Assembly: GCA_023434365.1 (NCBI GenBank) | Contig: JAEYSV010000047.1 | Location: 1-16,199 of the forward strand | Direction: 5' to 3' | From: Bacillota bacterium | GTDB lineage: Bacteria > Bacillota > Clostridia > Lachnospirales > Lachnospiraceae | Length of the DNA: 16,199 nucleotides | In this document: positions 7,612 to 14,539 of the stretch, one piece after another | Numbering within the stretch: the stretch's first letter is position 1 | Layout: the number at the start of each line of letters is the position of its first letter | The notes under the pieces: model-generated | Seen by the model: the letters and a program-made list of their open reading frames with translations, nothing else | Databases searched by the model: none | What the model was told of the DNA's origin: nothing | Made by a program: the position numbers and the translations under genes

Positions 7612-8292
7612 ATGCAGTACGAAATCAAAGGAGAACCGATGCCGGTGGTAATCTGTTATTTGGAGCCGGGAGAAAAAATGATTACAGAAAAAGGGTCAAT
7701 GAGCTGGATGTCACCTAATATGCAAATGGACACATCCTCGAACGGGGGAGTTGGAAAAGCTTTCGGAAGAATGTTTGCCGGAGAGGCTATTTTTCAGAAT
7801 GTGTATACGGCTATGAATGGTCAGGGAATGATTGCATTTGCTTCAAGTTTTCCTGGATCAATCCGTGCTTTTGACATCGCACCGGGAAGAGAAATTATTG
7901 CACAAAAGTCTGCTTTCTTAGCTTCGGAGCAAGGAGTTGAGTTATCCGTACATTTTCAAAAGAAATTAGGGGCTGGATTTTTTGGTGGCGAAGGATTTAT
8001 CATGCAGCGATTATCTGGAAGAGGAAAAGCTTTTCTAGAAATCGATGGTTCTGCGATGGAATATAATTTGGCGCCGGGTCAGAGCATGATAGTTGATACT
8101 GGATATCTGGTTGCCATGGACTCTACTTGTACGATGGATATTGTGACAGTAGCTGGGTTAAAAAATAAATTATTAGGTGGCGAAGGGTTCTTTAATACAG
8201 TCGTTACCGGACCAGGTAATATTATTCTACAAACAATGCCAGCAAGTGGGTTTGCTCAGGCAATCCGACCATTTGTGCAAAGTGCGCATTAA
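7612..8292 (+). CDS. AIM24 / TIGR00266 family protein
   Basis: A 226-residue protein that spans the whole AIM24 (TIGR00266) domain, a double-psi or beta-helix-like trimerising fold of unknown biochemical role that is widespread in bacteria and related to a mitochondrial protein. Typical traits are MQYEIKGEPMPVVICYLEPGEKM at the N-terminus, the ITEKGSMSWMSPNMQM stretch, glycine-rich segments (GGVGKAFGRMFAGEAIF and GAGFFGGEGFIMQRLSGRG) and an LAPGQSMIVDTGYLVAMD turn before the C-terminal strands. AGGAGG lies 9 bases before the ATG. It has no signal peptide or membrane helix. It is the fourth gene of the tight run, 22 bp after the nucleotidyltransferase-like gene and 28 bp before the next gene. 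Confidence 0.9.
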   Translation: MQYEIKGEPMPVVICYLEPGEKMITEKGSMSWMSPNMQMDTSSNGGVGKAFGRMFAGEAIFQNVYTAMNGQGMIAFASSFPGSIRAFDIAPGREIIAQKSAFLASEQGVELSVHFQKKLGAGFFGGEGFIMQRLSGRGKAFLEIDGSAMEYNLAPGQSMIVDTGYLVAMDSTCTMDIVTVAGLKNKLLGGEGFFNTVVTGPGNIILQTMPASGFAQAIRPFVQSAH

Positions 8293-8320
8293 TAAATAGA
8301 GTTGAGTAAAGGAAACGAAG

Positions 8321-8902
8321 ATGGCACCTTGGAGTAAAATGAAACAGCAACTGGAGAGTTTTTTGGCACCTAATCTAAAAGGGAGGGTGGAATATAGGGC
8401 AACCGCTTATCGATATGCACCAGATAAGGCTGGGCGATGCTATATTACGGTAGACAAGAAGGAAGTATTTTCAATGTCTGATCTGACAGCACAGATTCGT
8501 TGGTTTGAAACTGAGCAGCAGATTATAAAAGAGGGATTATTACAAATAAAGATCTCTGAAGAGGAGGTTGAAAATACAAGGCAAAGAGCAGAGTTTAGCA
8601 AAATTCCTGAAAATAGAATTGCTGAAATCTTACGTAAGCAGAAGGTGTCAGAATGTGCGAAGCAGATGATAAAGAGCCAGGCTATTTTATCTAAATCCGA
8701 TTTCTATACTACGGCGACGGTGTACCTTGCTAATTCTATTGAGTATGCACTTGCGAGTGAGGATATCTTGCTGAATGTGTTTGGATTACTTGACCGCAGA
8801 GTAGGGAAAGGTCGTCTCAATCGTTTAAAACCACAAATGGAGATAAAACATCCGATTGTTCAGTATTTTTATCAGTTGCGATTGGATGCTGAGAAACGAT
8901 AA
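8321..8902 (+). CDS. Conserved hypothetical protein (SF0329-like)
   Basis: A 193-residue soluble protein without signal peptide or membrane segment. The start (MAPWSKMKQQLESFLAPNLKGRVEYRATAYRY) and the next strand-rich section (CYITVDKKEVFSM) recall proteins annotated as the SF0329 family; this is from memory and untested. Residues 60-125 are strongly charged and helical (KISEEEVENTRQRAEF...). The C-terminal part (DFYTTATVYLANSIEYALASEDILLNVFGLLDRRVGKGRL) is a compact helical block. No catalytic motif is seen. AAAGG lies before the ATG. It is the last gene of the five-gene run, and no clear U-tailed terminator follows, so some readthrough toward the gene at 9095 is possible. Confidence 0.72.
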   Translation: MAPWSKMKQQLESFLAPNLKGRVEYRATAYRYAPDKAGRCYITVDKKEVFSMSDLTAQIRWFETEQQIIKEGLLQIKISEEEVENTRQRAEFSKIPENRIAEILRKQKVSECAKQMIKSQAILSKSDFYTTATVYLANSIEYALASEDILLNVFGLLDRRVGKGRLNRLKPQMEIKHPIVQYFYQLRLDAEKR

Positions 8903-9094
8903 TCAGGTTGAGTGGTTAAGCACAAATCGTAGGTATAATGTGACTACATCACAGTCATTCATGTCAAAAAGTATATAATTTTGTATAATAAGTTTTTTTA
9001 CTAGTAAAATAACTCGTAGGAGAAGTAGTAGATAGCACTCTAGTAAGAGTCCTTAAACAATTATTATACATTATGTAAATTCGGAGGAATAGAC

Positions 9095-9967
9095 ATGAGT
9101 GAACGTTTTGACATCGCAATTATAGGGAGTGGACCAGCGGGATTATCTGCCGCGTTAAATGCAAAGATTCGTAAAAAAAACTTTATTTTGTTTGGCTCAA
9201 AGTTCTTAAGCAATAAGTTGGTAAAGGCTCATCAGATAAATAACTACCTCGGTTTTCCTGGGATTGGAGGAAATGAGTTAAAGGATCATTTTCTTGAGCA
9301 TGCAAAAGAGATGGATATTGAGATTACTGAAGAAAAGGTTACGATGATTTATAATATGGGAGATTATTATTCTCTGCTAGTAAATGATCAAATATATGAA
9401 GCAACTACGGTGATTCTTGCTACGGGTGTAAACTTCGGAAAGCCTTTTGCAGGGGAGGAAGAGTTTTTAGGAAGAGGGGTAGGGTACTGTGCAACTTGTG
9501 ATGCGCCTCTTTATAAAAATATGATTGTAAGTATTATTGCTTATAATAAACATGAAGAAGCGGAAGCGAATTTTATGGCGAGCGTTGCTTCGAAAGTATA
9601 TTATATCCCGATGTATAAGGAAGAAGTTGAAGTTGCAAGTGGAATTGAAGTGATTCATGATACGCCGGTTCGAATTGAGGGCGAAGAAAAGGTTACAAAA
9701 CTAGTGCTGAAAAAGCAGGAGCTAAAGACTGATGGAATCTTTATTTTGCGTGATAGTGTGGCGCCGGACAAGTTACTTCCGGGACTGCAACTTGAGGACA
9801 ATCACGTAAATGTTGATCGGAAAATGCAGACCAATCTAGCAGGTTGCTATGCGGCAGGCGATATAGTAGGCGTTCCTTACCAGTACATTAAGGCAGCAGG
9901 AGAGGGCAACATTGCAGCTTTATCTGCAGTAGGATATCTTGATGAGATGAAACGTAAGAAAATGTAG
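9095..9967 (+). CDS. Thioredoxin-reductase-like flavoprotein lacking NADPH-binding motifs
   Basis: A 290-residue protein colinear with bacterial thioredoxin reductases (usually ~305-320). Kept features are the FAD Rossmann motif GSGPAGLSAA (11-20), ATG (109-111), the redox pair C132-A-T-C135 in GVGYCATCDAPLY, and the C-terminal FAD motif CYAAGDI (251-257) followed by PYQYIKAAGEG. Between 143 and 180, where NADPH enzymes carry GxGxxA and HRRxxxR, it reads MIVSIIAYNKHEEAEANFMASVASKVYYIPMYKE: the domain outline remains but neither motif does. This matches what is known of clostridial ferredoxin-dependent flavin thioredoxin reductases and related enzymes, so ferredoxin rather than NADPH may be the electron donor (inference). 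TCGGAGG precedes the ATG. A 192-bp gap with no clear operon link precedes it, and a strong terminator follows. Confidence 0.88.
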   Translation: MSERFDIAIIGSGPAGLSAALNAKIRKKNFILFGSKFLSNKLVKAHQINNYLGFPGIGGNELKDHFLEHAKEMDIEITEEKVTMIYNMGDYYSLLVNDQIYEATTVILATGVNFGKPFAGEEEFLGRGVGYCATCDAPLYKNMIVSIIAYNKHEEAEANFMASVASKVYYIPMYKEEVEVASGIEVIHDTPVRIEGEEKVTKLVLKKQELKTDGIFILRDSVAPDKLLPGLQLEDNHVNVDRKMQTNLAGCYAAGDIVGVPYQYIKAAGEGNIAALSAVGYLDEMKRKKM

Positions 9968-9991
9968 GTGTTAGTATCAATATTTAATAGG

Positions 9992-10030
9992 AAAACATAC
10001 CACTGGTGAGTTATATAGTGGTATGTTTTT
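9992..10030 (+). terminator. Intrinsic terminator of the TrxR-like gene
   Basis: A perfect 12-bp stem, AAAACATACCAC (9992-10003) with GTGGTATGTTTT (10018-10029), has a 14-nt loop and continues into a T-run. It lies 25 bp after the stop codon and directly before the dispersed repeat. Confidence 0.92.
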
Positions 10031-10031
10031 T

Positions 10032-10160
10032 ATGATATAAGATTAGGGCGTCAAAAGCCCTTATTAAAATTATAGTTCGTCAATTTGCACAATTCTGATT
10101 GTGAATCGTGATGCAAGGCATAGTTCATTCGTAACACGCTCTCGCTTGGATGAAGTTCGT
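10032..10160 (+). repeat. Dispersed intergenic repeat, copy 1 (5' conserved block)
   Basis: These 129 bp recur at 16071-16199 in the same orientation. I count three mismatches: 10040 A/G, 10098 A/T and 10132 T/C. Internal hairpins are AGGGC/GCCCT (10045-10061), CACAAT/ATTGTG (10088-10103) and ATGC/GCAT (10111-10121). TTCAT/ATGAA (10124-10154) is a weaker one. The heptamer AGTTCGT occurs at 10074 and again at 10154. No reading frame of note exists. Both copies begin one base or less after the T-run of an intrinsic terminator. The element probably continues into the hairpin-rich DNA to about 10260, but copy 2 is cut by the window end. Function is unknown: structured RNA, MITE-like element or protein-binding repeat. 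Confidence 0.9.
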
Positions 10161-10260
10161 AGTGGCACATAAGGCCCTAAAATACAGGGCCAAAGTGCCA
10201 ATTTGTCACTATCGTGACAGCGCGTCAGCGCTAGAGTCTGGCAAGCCAGACTCTTTCTTG
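10161..10260 (+). other. Cluster of four strong hairpins downstream of the repeat block
   Basis: Packed head to tail are: a two-tier stem, TGGCAC/GTGCCA (10163-10168 with 10195-10200) enclosing GGCCCT/AGGGCC (10173-10178 with 10186-10191); TGTCAC-TATC-GTGACA (10204-10219); AGCGC-GTCA-GCGCT (10219-10232); and AGAGTCTGGC-AA-GCCAGACTCT (10233-10254), a 9-10-bp stem followed by TTCTTGCTT. The last could end a transcript. The region is richer in G+C than its surroundings and codes for nothing visible. It is likely the 3' half of the dispersed element, with a total length of about 225 bp. A 14-bp palindrome ATTAATGCATTAAT follows at 10266-10279. Confidence 0.8.
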
Positions 10261-10381
10261 CTTAGATTAATGCATTAATTCATAAAAATGGTAAAGAATT
10301 AGAAGGAATAGCCGATATTCATATATGGGAATGGATACATATGGTAAGTATCGAATTATAGGGAATGCTAAAGGGGAAAGT

Positions 10382-11164
10382 ATGAGTAAGACAGAGTATA
10401 ATACTAAATCAATCACAGTGGAACAGATTAATATGATTCTTGATAATTACCGGATAGGGAAAAAGCCACTTGCTAAGTTATTAGGTTGGGGAGAGACCAC
10501 AATACTTCGTTATGTAGAAGGCGATACTCCAACAACGGAGTATACAGATAAACTGTTAATGATACTTAATGATCCCTCCTATTTTTATCAGATATTAATA
10601 GAAAATCAAAAATCTATTACCAATGTGGCATTCAGCAAGTGTAAAAAGGCTGTATTAAAATATTTGCTTCAAAGTAAAATCAGTCTTGTAGCACAATATA
10701 TTATTAATAAACGGTCTGGTGATATTAGTATCTTTGAACTAGAAACATATCTTTATTACATGCAAGGTTTTTCTTTAGCAATCTATGATCATGAATTATT
10801 TGCTGATGACTATGTGGTAAATGAAGAAGGGACCCCATATGAGATGGTTTCAAATTCATATAAAACTCGAAGAATGGATATCATTGATTTCAACTTTGAA
10901 GTATTTGAAAAGTGGGAAATTAGCCTGATGAATGAAGTGATAAAAGCATTAGAGTGGTACGGACCAAGACTCCTTAAAAACATGATTAGTTTTGAACGTG
11001 TTATCTATAAGTTAACTAAAAACTATCAGAACCAGAATATTATTAATAAGGATACGTTGAAAGACTATTTTCGCGAGCTGATGAATCTGTATGATATTCA
11101 ATCCGTATATCAGATTCATAATTATCCAGACCGACGATATCTTGAAATACGAAATATAAAATAA
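10382..11164 (+). CDS. HTH + Panacea-like (DUF4065/SocA-type) protein, antitoxin-like
   Basis: A 260-residue protein. I chose the ATG at 10382 because AAAGGGG lies 5-6 bases upstream; in-frame ATGs at 10325 and 10331 have no well-spaced site. Residues 12-72 form a helix-turn-helix domain of the Xre/MqsA-antitoxin type (ITVEQINMILDNYRIGKKPL, then LGWGETTILRYVEGDTP). Residues ~97-240 match the Panacea outline: a VAQYIINK helix, then ELETYLYYMQGFSLAIYDHELFADDY, corresponding to the LxKLLYYxQGxxLA-PLF core, then EMVSNSYK. The C-terminal part is more divergent. Panacea domains serve as neutralising antitoxins in panAT systems and in SocA/GepA-type proteins; the HTH implies DNA binding and autoregulation. 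No toxin gene lies next to it: upstream is the structured repeat, and downstream are a terminator and a converging gene. It may be an orphan antitoxin or a regulator. Confidence 0.78.
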   Translation: MSKTEYNTKSITVEQINMILDNYRIGKKPLAKLLGWGETTILRYVEGDTPTTEYTDKLLMILNDPSYFYQILIENQKSITNVAFSKCKKAVLKYLLQSKISLVAQYIINKRSGDISIFELETYLYYMQGFSLAIYDHELFADDYVVNEEGTPYEMVSNSYKTRRMDIIDFNFEVFEKWEISLMNEVIKALEWYGPRLLKNMISFERVIYKLTKNYQNQNIINKDTLKDYFRELMNLYDIQSVYQIHNYPDRRYLEIRNIK

Positions 11165-11171
11165 GCGAAAT

Positions 11172-11214
11172 AAAAAGCAGTAACTATCAGGCATTTGATA
11201 ATTACTGCTTTTTT
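11172..11214. terminator. Bidirectional intrinsic terminator
   Basis: The stem AAAAAGCAGTAA (11172-11183) with TTACTGCTTTTT is reinforced by an inner TATCA/TGATA pair, and has a T-run on the plus strand and A-run/T-run symmetry on the minus strand. It lies 7 bp after the plus-strand stop at 11164 and about 75 bp beyond the minus-strand stop at 11291, so it likely serves both. Confidence 0.92.
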
Positions 11215-11290
11215 ATATTACTGGAAATAATTTTACAATTTTCTATGATATAATAAATGCTTCGAAAGAACGGCAAAACTGTTATAGTCA

Positions 11291-12223
11291 CTAGATATCG
11301 CTTCTAATTTCCTTTTGAAATATATTAAATTTTTCCTCAAGCTTAATTGGACGATAAGATAGTTTTGCTTTTCTTAAGCCCTCTTGACCAAGATCATCTT
11401 CGCGGTTTACGATGGTGGCTTCCGGAAATTCATTGATAAGAAATTGTTGGTTAATATAATTATATACTCCTTTTACATTAGCCTCACCTTTTTCAATATG
11501 AATAAAAGCACACTTTAGATTAGAATCATAGCTACCAATACTATAAGCAGCCAGTTTTCCATCTACAAATACACCGCCCATTCGACAATTTAATTTATCG
11601 CAGTTTTCAAATAGGCGCATTACCCCTTCTTCTTCGCCAGCAAGTGCATCCTTACGATTAATATCCTCTTTTGTAGCTCGCCATTCATAATACAAATTCT
11701 TAACCGCAGGTGTATAGGAGCAATTAAGAGATTTATATTCATATCGTCCTTCATAGGTTTTTAAGAATGAATTTAAATGGTTTTTCTTTTTATGATAAGA
11801 TTTACCACTTAGGGTTCGTAATTTATCAGCAGAGTAGATATAATCAAAGCAGTCACGATCAGGAGTTACAGTAAATTCATCCTCAAAATTCTCATAGTTA
11901 CGTATAATAGAGGTGAATTTTTCATCTGCGATGTAGATTTTCATTGGTACTTTTAATTCCTCGTTAAAGTATGTTTTCATAAATGTAAATGCTTCAAGAA
12001 TATCCTCTTCTTTACAAAAAGGCATCATCGTGGCATATTCACCACTGATGATCATTTTAAAAAAAAGAAAACGTTCTGTTACAAGGAATTCGGTTTGATA
12101 AAAGGAAGCCCAGATAAATTGGTTGATGGACTGACCTTCACATGTGTATATTGGTCTGAGCGCTGCATATTTTTTGATGGTGTCTAACGAATCAACGTTT
12201 AATTTTTCAAATTGGTATATCAT
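11291..12223 (-). CDS. DUF2156 protein (phosphatidylglycerol lysyltransferase C-domain-like, GNAT fold)
   Basis: A 310-residue protein. I chose the start at 12223 because GGAAAGGTGA ends 7 bases upstream; an earlier ATG (12256) would overlap typA and lacks such a site. It matches the soluble clostridial DUF2156 pattern: two GNAT-like halves, LSGKSYHKKKNHLNSFL (138-154), RMGGVFVDGKLAAYSIG (214-230), and near the C-terminus the hallmark VNREDDLGQEGLRKAKLSYRPIKLEEKF (272-299). In MprF-type enzymes this fold transfers lysine from aminoacyl-tRNA to phosphatidylglycerol; stand-alone forms without the membrane domain have other, mostly unknown acceptors. No membrane helix is seen. It begins 22 bp after the typA stop and is probably co-transcribed with it. 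Confidence 0.85.
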   Translation of the reverse strand: MIYQFEKLNVDSLDTIKKYAALRPIYTCEGQSINQFIWASFYQTEFLVTERFLFFKMIISGEYATMMPFCKEEDILEAFTFMKTYFNEELKVPMKIYIADEKFTSIIRNYENFEDEFTVTPDRDCFDYIYSADKLRTLSGKSYHKKKNHLNSFLKTYEGRYEYKSLNCSYTPAVKNLYYEWRATKEDINRKDALAGEEEGVMRLFENCDKLNCRMGGVFVDGKLAAYSIGSYDSNLKCAFIHIEKGEANVKGVYNYINQQFLINEFPEATIVNREDDLGQEGLRKAKLSYRPIKLEEKFNIFQKEIRSDI

Positions 12224-12245
12224 TTGAGTCACCTTTCCTAAAATA

Positions 12246-14072
12246 CTATTTTGCATTACGTTTTGCTCTCATGCGCTGAGTAGGATCCAAAATCTTTTTA
12301 CGAATACGAAGATTTTGAGGAGTAATCTCTAATAATTCATCTGTTTCAATATAATCAAGTGCTTGCTCTAAGCTAAAGATTAACGGAGGCGTTAAACGAA
12401 GAGCATCATCGGAGCCTGAAGCACGGGTATTAGTCAACTGCTTACGTTTACAAACATTTACTTCCATATCCTCTGCTTTAGGATTTTGTCCGATTACCAT
12501 TCCTGCATAGACTCTTTCGCCTGCGCCGATAAATAGGGTTCCACGCTCCTGCGCATTGTAAAGACCATAAGCAATAGCGTCTCCGGACTCAAATGCAATG
12601 AGGGAACCATGTTTACGGTAGAAGATTTCTCCTTTGTATGGGCCATAGCTGTCAAATAGCGTGTTAAGAATACCATTTCCTTTGGTATCAGTCATGAAAT
12701 CACCACGGTAGCCAATTAGACCTCTAGATGGAATTAAGAACTCTAATCTTGTGTAACCTCCTGCAGAAGGTGACATTCCTTGCAATTCACCCTTACGTTG
12801 ACTAAGTTTTTCGATGACACTTCCCGAATATTCTTCTGGAACGTCAATGATAGCTACTTCCATTGGTTCAAGAAGCTTGCCATGTTCATCTTTTTTATAG
12901 AGTACTTCCGCTTTACTTACAGCGAACTCAAAGCCTTCTCGGCGCATATTTTCAATTAAAACGGATAAGTGGAGCTCTCCGCGACCACTTACTTTATAAC
13001 TTTCTGTTGTTTCGGTTTCTTCTACACGAAGACTGACATCAGTATTTAACTCACGGAATAATCGTTCACGTAAATGGCGGGAAGTTACAAACTTACCTTC
13101 CTGTCCGGCTAGAGGGCTATCATTTACCATAAAGTGCATTGCAATGGTAGGCTCTGAAATCTTCTGAAACGGTATTGCAACTGGATTTTCAGGTGAACAT
13201 AGAGTATCACCAATATGGATATCGGTAATTCCAGAGATTGCAACAATACTTCCGATTCCAGCTTCGGTAACTTCTATTTTCTTTAATCCTTCAAATTCAT
13301 ATAATTTACTTACTTTAACTCGTCTGAATTTGTCAGGATTATGCTCATTTACAATAACCATGTCCTGGTTTACTTTAATTATGCCGTTTTCCACTTTACC
13401 AACACCGATACGGCCAACATAATCATTATAATCGATGGTACTAATAAGTACTTGGGTTTCTGATTCTGGATCCCCTTCTGGAGCAGGAATATAGTTAATA
13501 ATAGTCTCAAATAGTGGCTTCATATCAACAGCTTCCTGATTTAAATCTAATGTAGCAATTCCCGCTTTTGCACTGGCAAAGACAAAAGGACATTCTAACT
13601 GATCTTCATTGGCATCAAGATCGATAAATAATTCTAGTATCTCATCAATAACTTCATCAGGTCTTGCTTCCGGACGATCAATTTTGTTAATACATACAAT
13701 AACAGGAAGCTCTAACTCCAGTGCTTTTCTTAGAACGAATTTCGTTTGAGGCATGGTACCTTCAAAGGCATCAACAACAAGAACTACACCATTTACCATT
13801 TTGAGTACTCGTTCGACTTCACCGCCAAAGTCAGCATGTCCTGGCGTATCAATAATATTTATCTTAATATCATTGTATGTGATTGCTGTATTCTTAGCTA
13901 GTATTGTGATACCTCGTTCGCGTTCAATATCATTGGAGTCCATTACACGTTCAGCTACTGTCTGATTAGAACGAAAAACACCACTTTGTTTTAGTAATTC
14001 GTCGACAAGTGTTGTTTTACCATGGTCAACGTGTGCAATGATAGCGATATTACGAATATCATTTCTTTTCAT
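12246..14072 (-). CDS. typA: Translational GTPase TypA/BipA
   Basis: A full-length 608-residue ribosome-binding GTPase of the EF-G-like superfamily, involved in ribosome assembly and stress adaptation. All G motifs are present: AHVDHGKTT (13-21), RGITILAKNT (53-62), DTPGHADFGGE (75-85), NKID (129-132) and SAKAG (167-171). The beta-barrel domain II, the EF-G-like domains III and V (GRGELHLSVLIENMRREGFEF; IDVPEEYSGSVIEKLSQRKGEL) and the TypA-specific C-terminal domain (SRGLIGYRGDFMTDTKGNGI, RTL-rich LTPPLIFSLEQALDYIETDELLE) follow in order. The start is supported by AGAAGGA 9 bases upstream. Codon use and motifs show nothing odd. It is divergent from the SSB gene across a 467-bp gap and is followed by a DUF2156 gene in the same direction. 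Confidence 0.97.
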   Translation of the reverse strand: MKRNDIRNIAIIAHVDHGKTTLVDELLKQSGVFRSNQTVAERVMDSNDIERERGITILAKNTAITYNDIKINIIDTPGHADFGGEVERVLKMVNGVVLVVDAFEGTMPQTKFVLRKALELELPVIVCINKIDRPEARPDEVIDEILELFIDLDANEDQLECPFVFASAKAGIATLDLNQEAVDMKPLFETIINYIPAPEGDPESETQVLISTIDYNDYVGRIGVGKVENGIIKVNQDMVIVNEHNPDKFRRVKVSKLYEFEGLKKIEVTEAGIGSIVAISGITDIHIGDTLCSPENPVAIPFQKISEPTIAMHFMVNDSPLAGQEGKFVTSRHLRERLFRELNTDVSLRVEETETTESYKVSGRGELHLSVLIENMRREGFEFAVSKAEVLYKKDEHGKLLEPMEVAIIDVPEEYSGSVIEKLSQRKGELQGMSPSAGGYTRLEFLIPSRGLIGYRGDFMTDTKGNGILNTLFDSYGPYKGEIFYRKHGSLIAFESGDAIAYGLYNAQERGTLFIGAGERVYAGMVIGQNPKAEDMEVNVCKRKQLTNTRASGSDDALRLTPPLIFSLEQALDYIETDELLEITPQNLRIRKKILDPTQRMRAKRNAK

Positions 14073-14191
14073 ATTATATCCTTCTTTCTATAAATAAACA
14101 TCTTAAAAATTGCGAATAATCAGTTACATCTAGTGCTTAGAAAATTCACTAGATAAGTTTACAAAAAAACAAAAATGGAATCTAGAAATAT

Positions 14192-14219
14192 TTGCTATTT
14201 ACTGTAAATATGTTATAAT
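14192..14219 (+). promoter_or_regulatory. Candidate extended -10 promoter
   Basis: TTGCTA (14192-14197), a 16-nt spacer and TATAAT (14214-14219) preceded by TG-N (14211-14213) form an extended -10 promoter. If used, it would give a leader of over 300 nt before the SSB-type gene, or a separate short transcript. Confidence 0.4.
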
Positions 14220-14421
14220 GATAGTATTCGAAACTTTTATGTTCGTATACGACATTGAATTTATTAATTTGACAGTTTTACAACTGTTTTATTGTAACAT
14301 ATAATTTCTAATTTACAAGTCTAAACAGTAATAAATAAGTAGGAAAAGAAACTAATTTCCAAGAGATTCTGTATATATCAATAAAATATTACATAGATAA
14401 GCCGACTTAATTGGAAAATAC

Positions 14422-14450
14422 TTGAAATTTTTCGAAATAGGTGGTAAAAT
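14422..14450 (+). promoter_or_regulatory. Likely promoter of the SSB-type gene
   Basis: TTGAAA (14422-14427), exactly 17 nt, then TAAAAT (14445-14450). Transcription would start near 14457, giving a leader of about 80 nt that includes a small ACTTC/GAAGT hairpin. Position and spacing suit the gene at 14540 well. Confidence 0.55.
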
Positions 14451-14539
14451 TTTACTTCTAAAAGGGAAGTATGTAGAATATACATATTAAAGAGAGCAAT
14501 TATAAAATACCGTTCAGGAAAAGAAGGGAGTAGCACATT

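Larger units (their letters stand above)
14073..14539. other. Divergent promoter region between typA and the SSB-type gene
   Basis: This 467-bp, very A+T-rich region has no gene. It holds two plus-strand promoter-like elements (14192-14219 and 14422-14450), a palindrome TCGTATACGA (14243-14252) and an inverted repeat ACAGTT-TTAC-AACTGT (14272-14287) overlapping a TTGACA hexamer (14269-14274). No confident minus-strand promoter for typA could be picked out. I see no riboswitch consensus or tRNA. Confidence 0.6.

Noticed and set aside
8903..9094. T-box or other riboswitch before the TrxR-like gene
   Set aside because: Only small stems (GTGA/TCAC, ACTC/GAGT) and two TATAAT-like hexamers (8974, 8984) are present, with no T-box motif and no convincing -35.
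10032..10260. CRISPR array or insertion-sequence remnant
   Set aside because: There are no regularly spaced short repeats, no transposase reading frame and no terminal inverted repeats or target duplications that I can define around the element.
11291..12223. DUF2156 gene as the toxin partner of the Panacea-like protein
   Set aside because: It converges from the other strand behind a bidirectional terminator and appears to belong to the typA unit. Its family is not known for toxicity.
12223..12256. Start of the DUF2156 protein at 12256, overlapping typA
   Set aside because: The downstream ATG at 12223 has a strong GGAAAGGTGA site, whereas the earlier ATG lies within the typA stop region without one.
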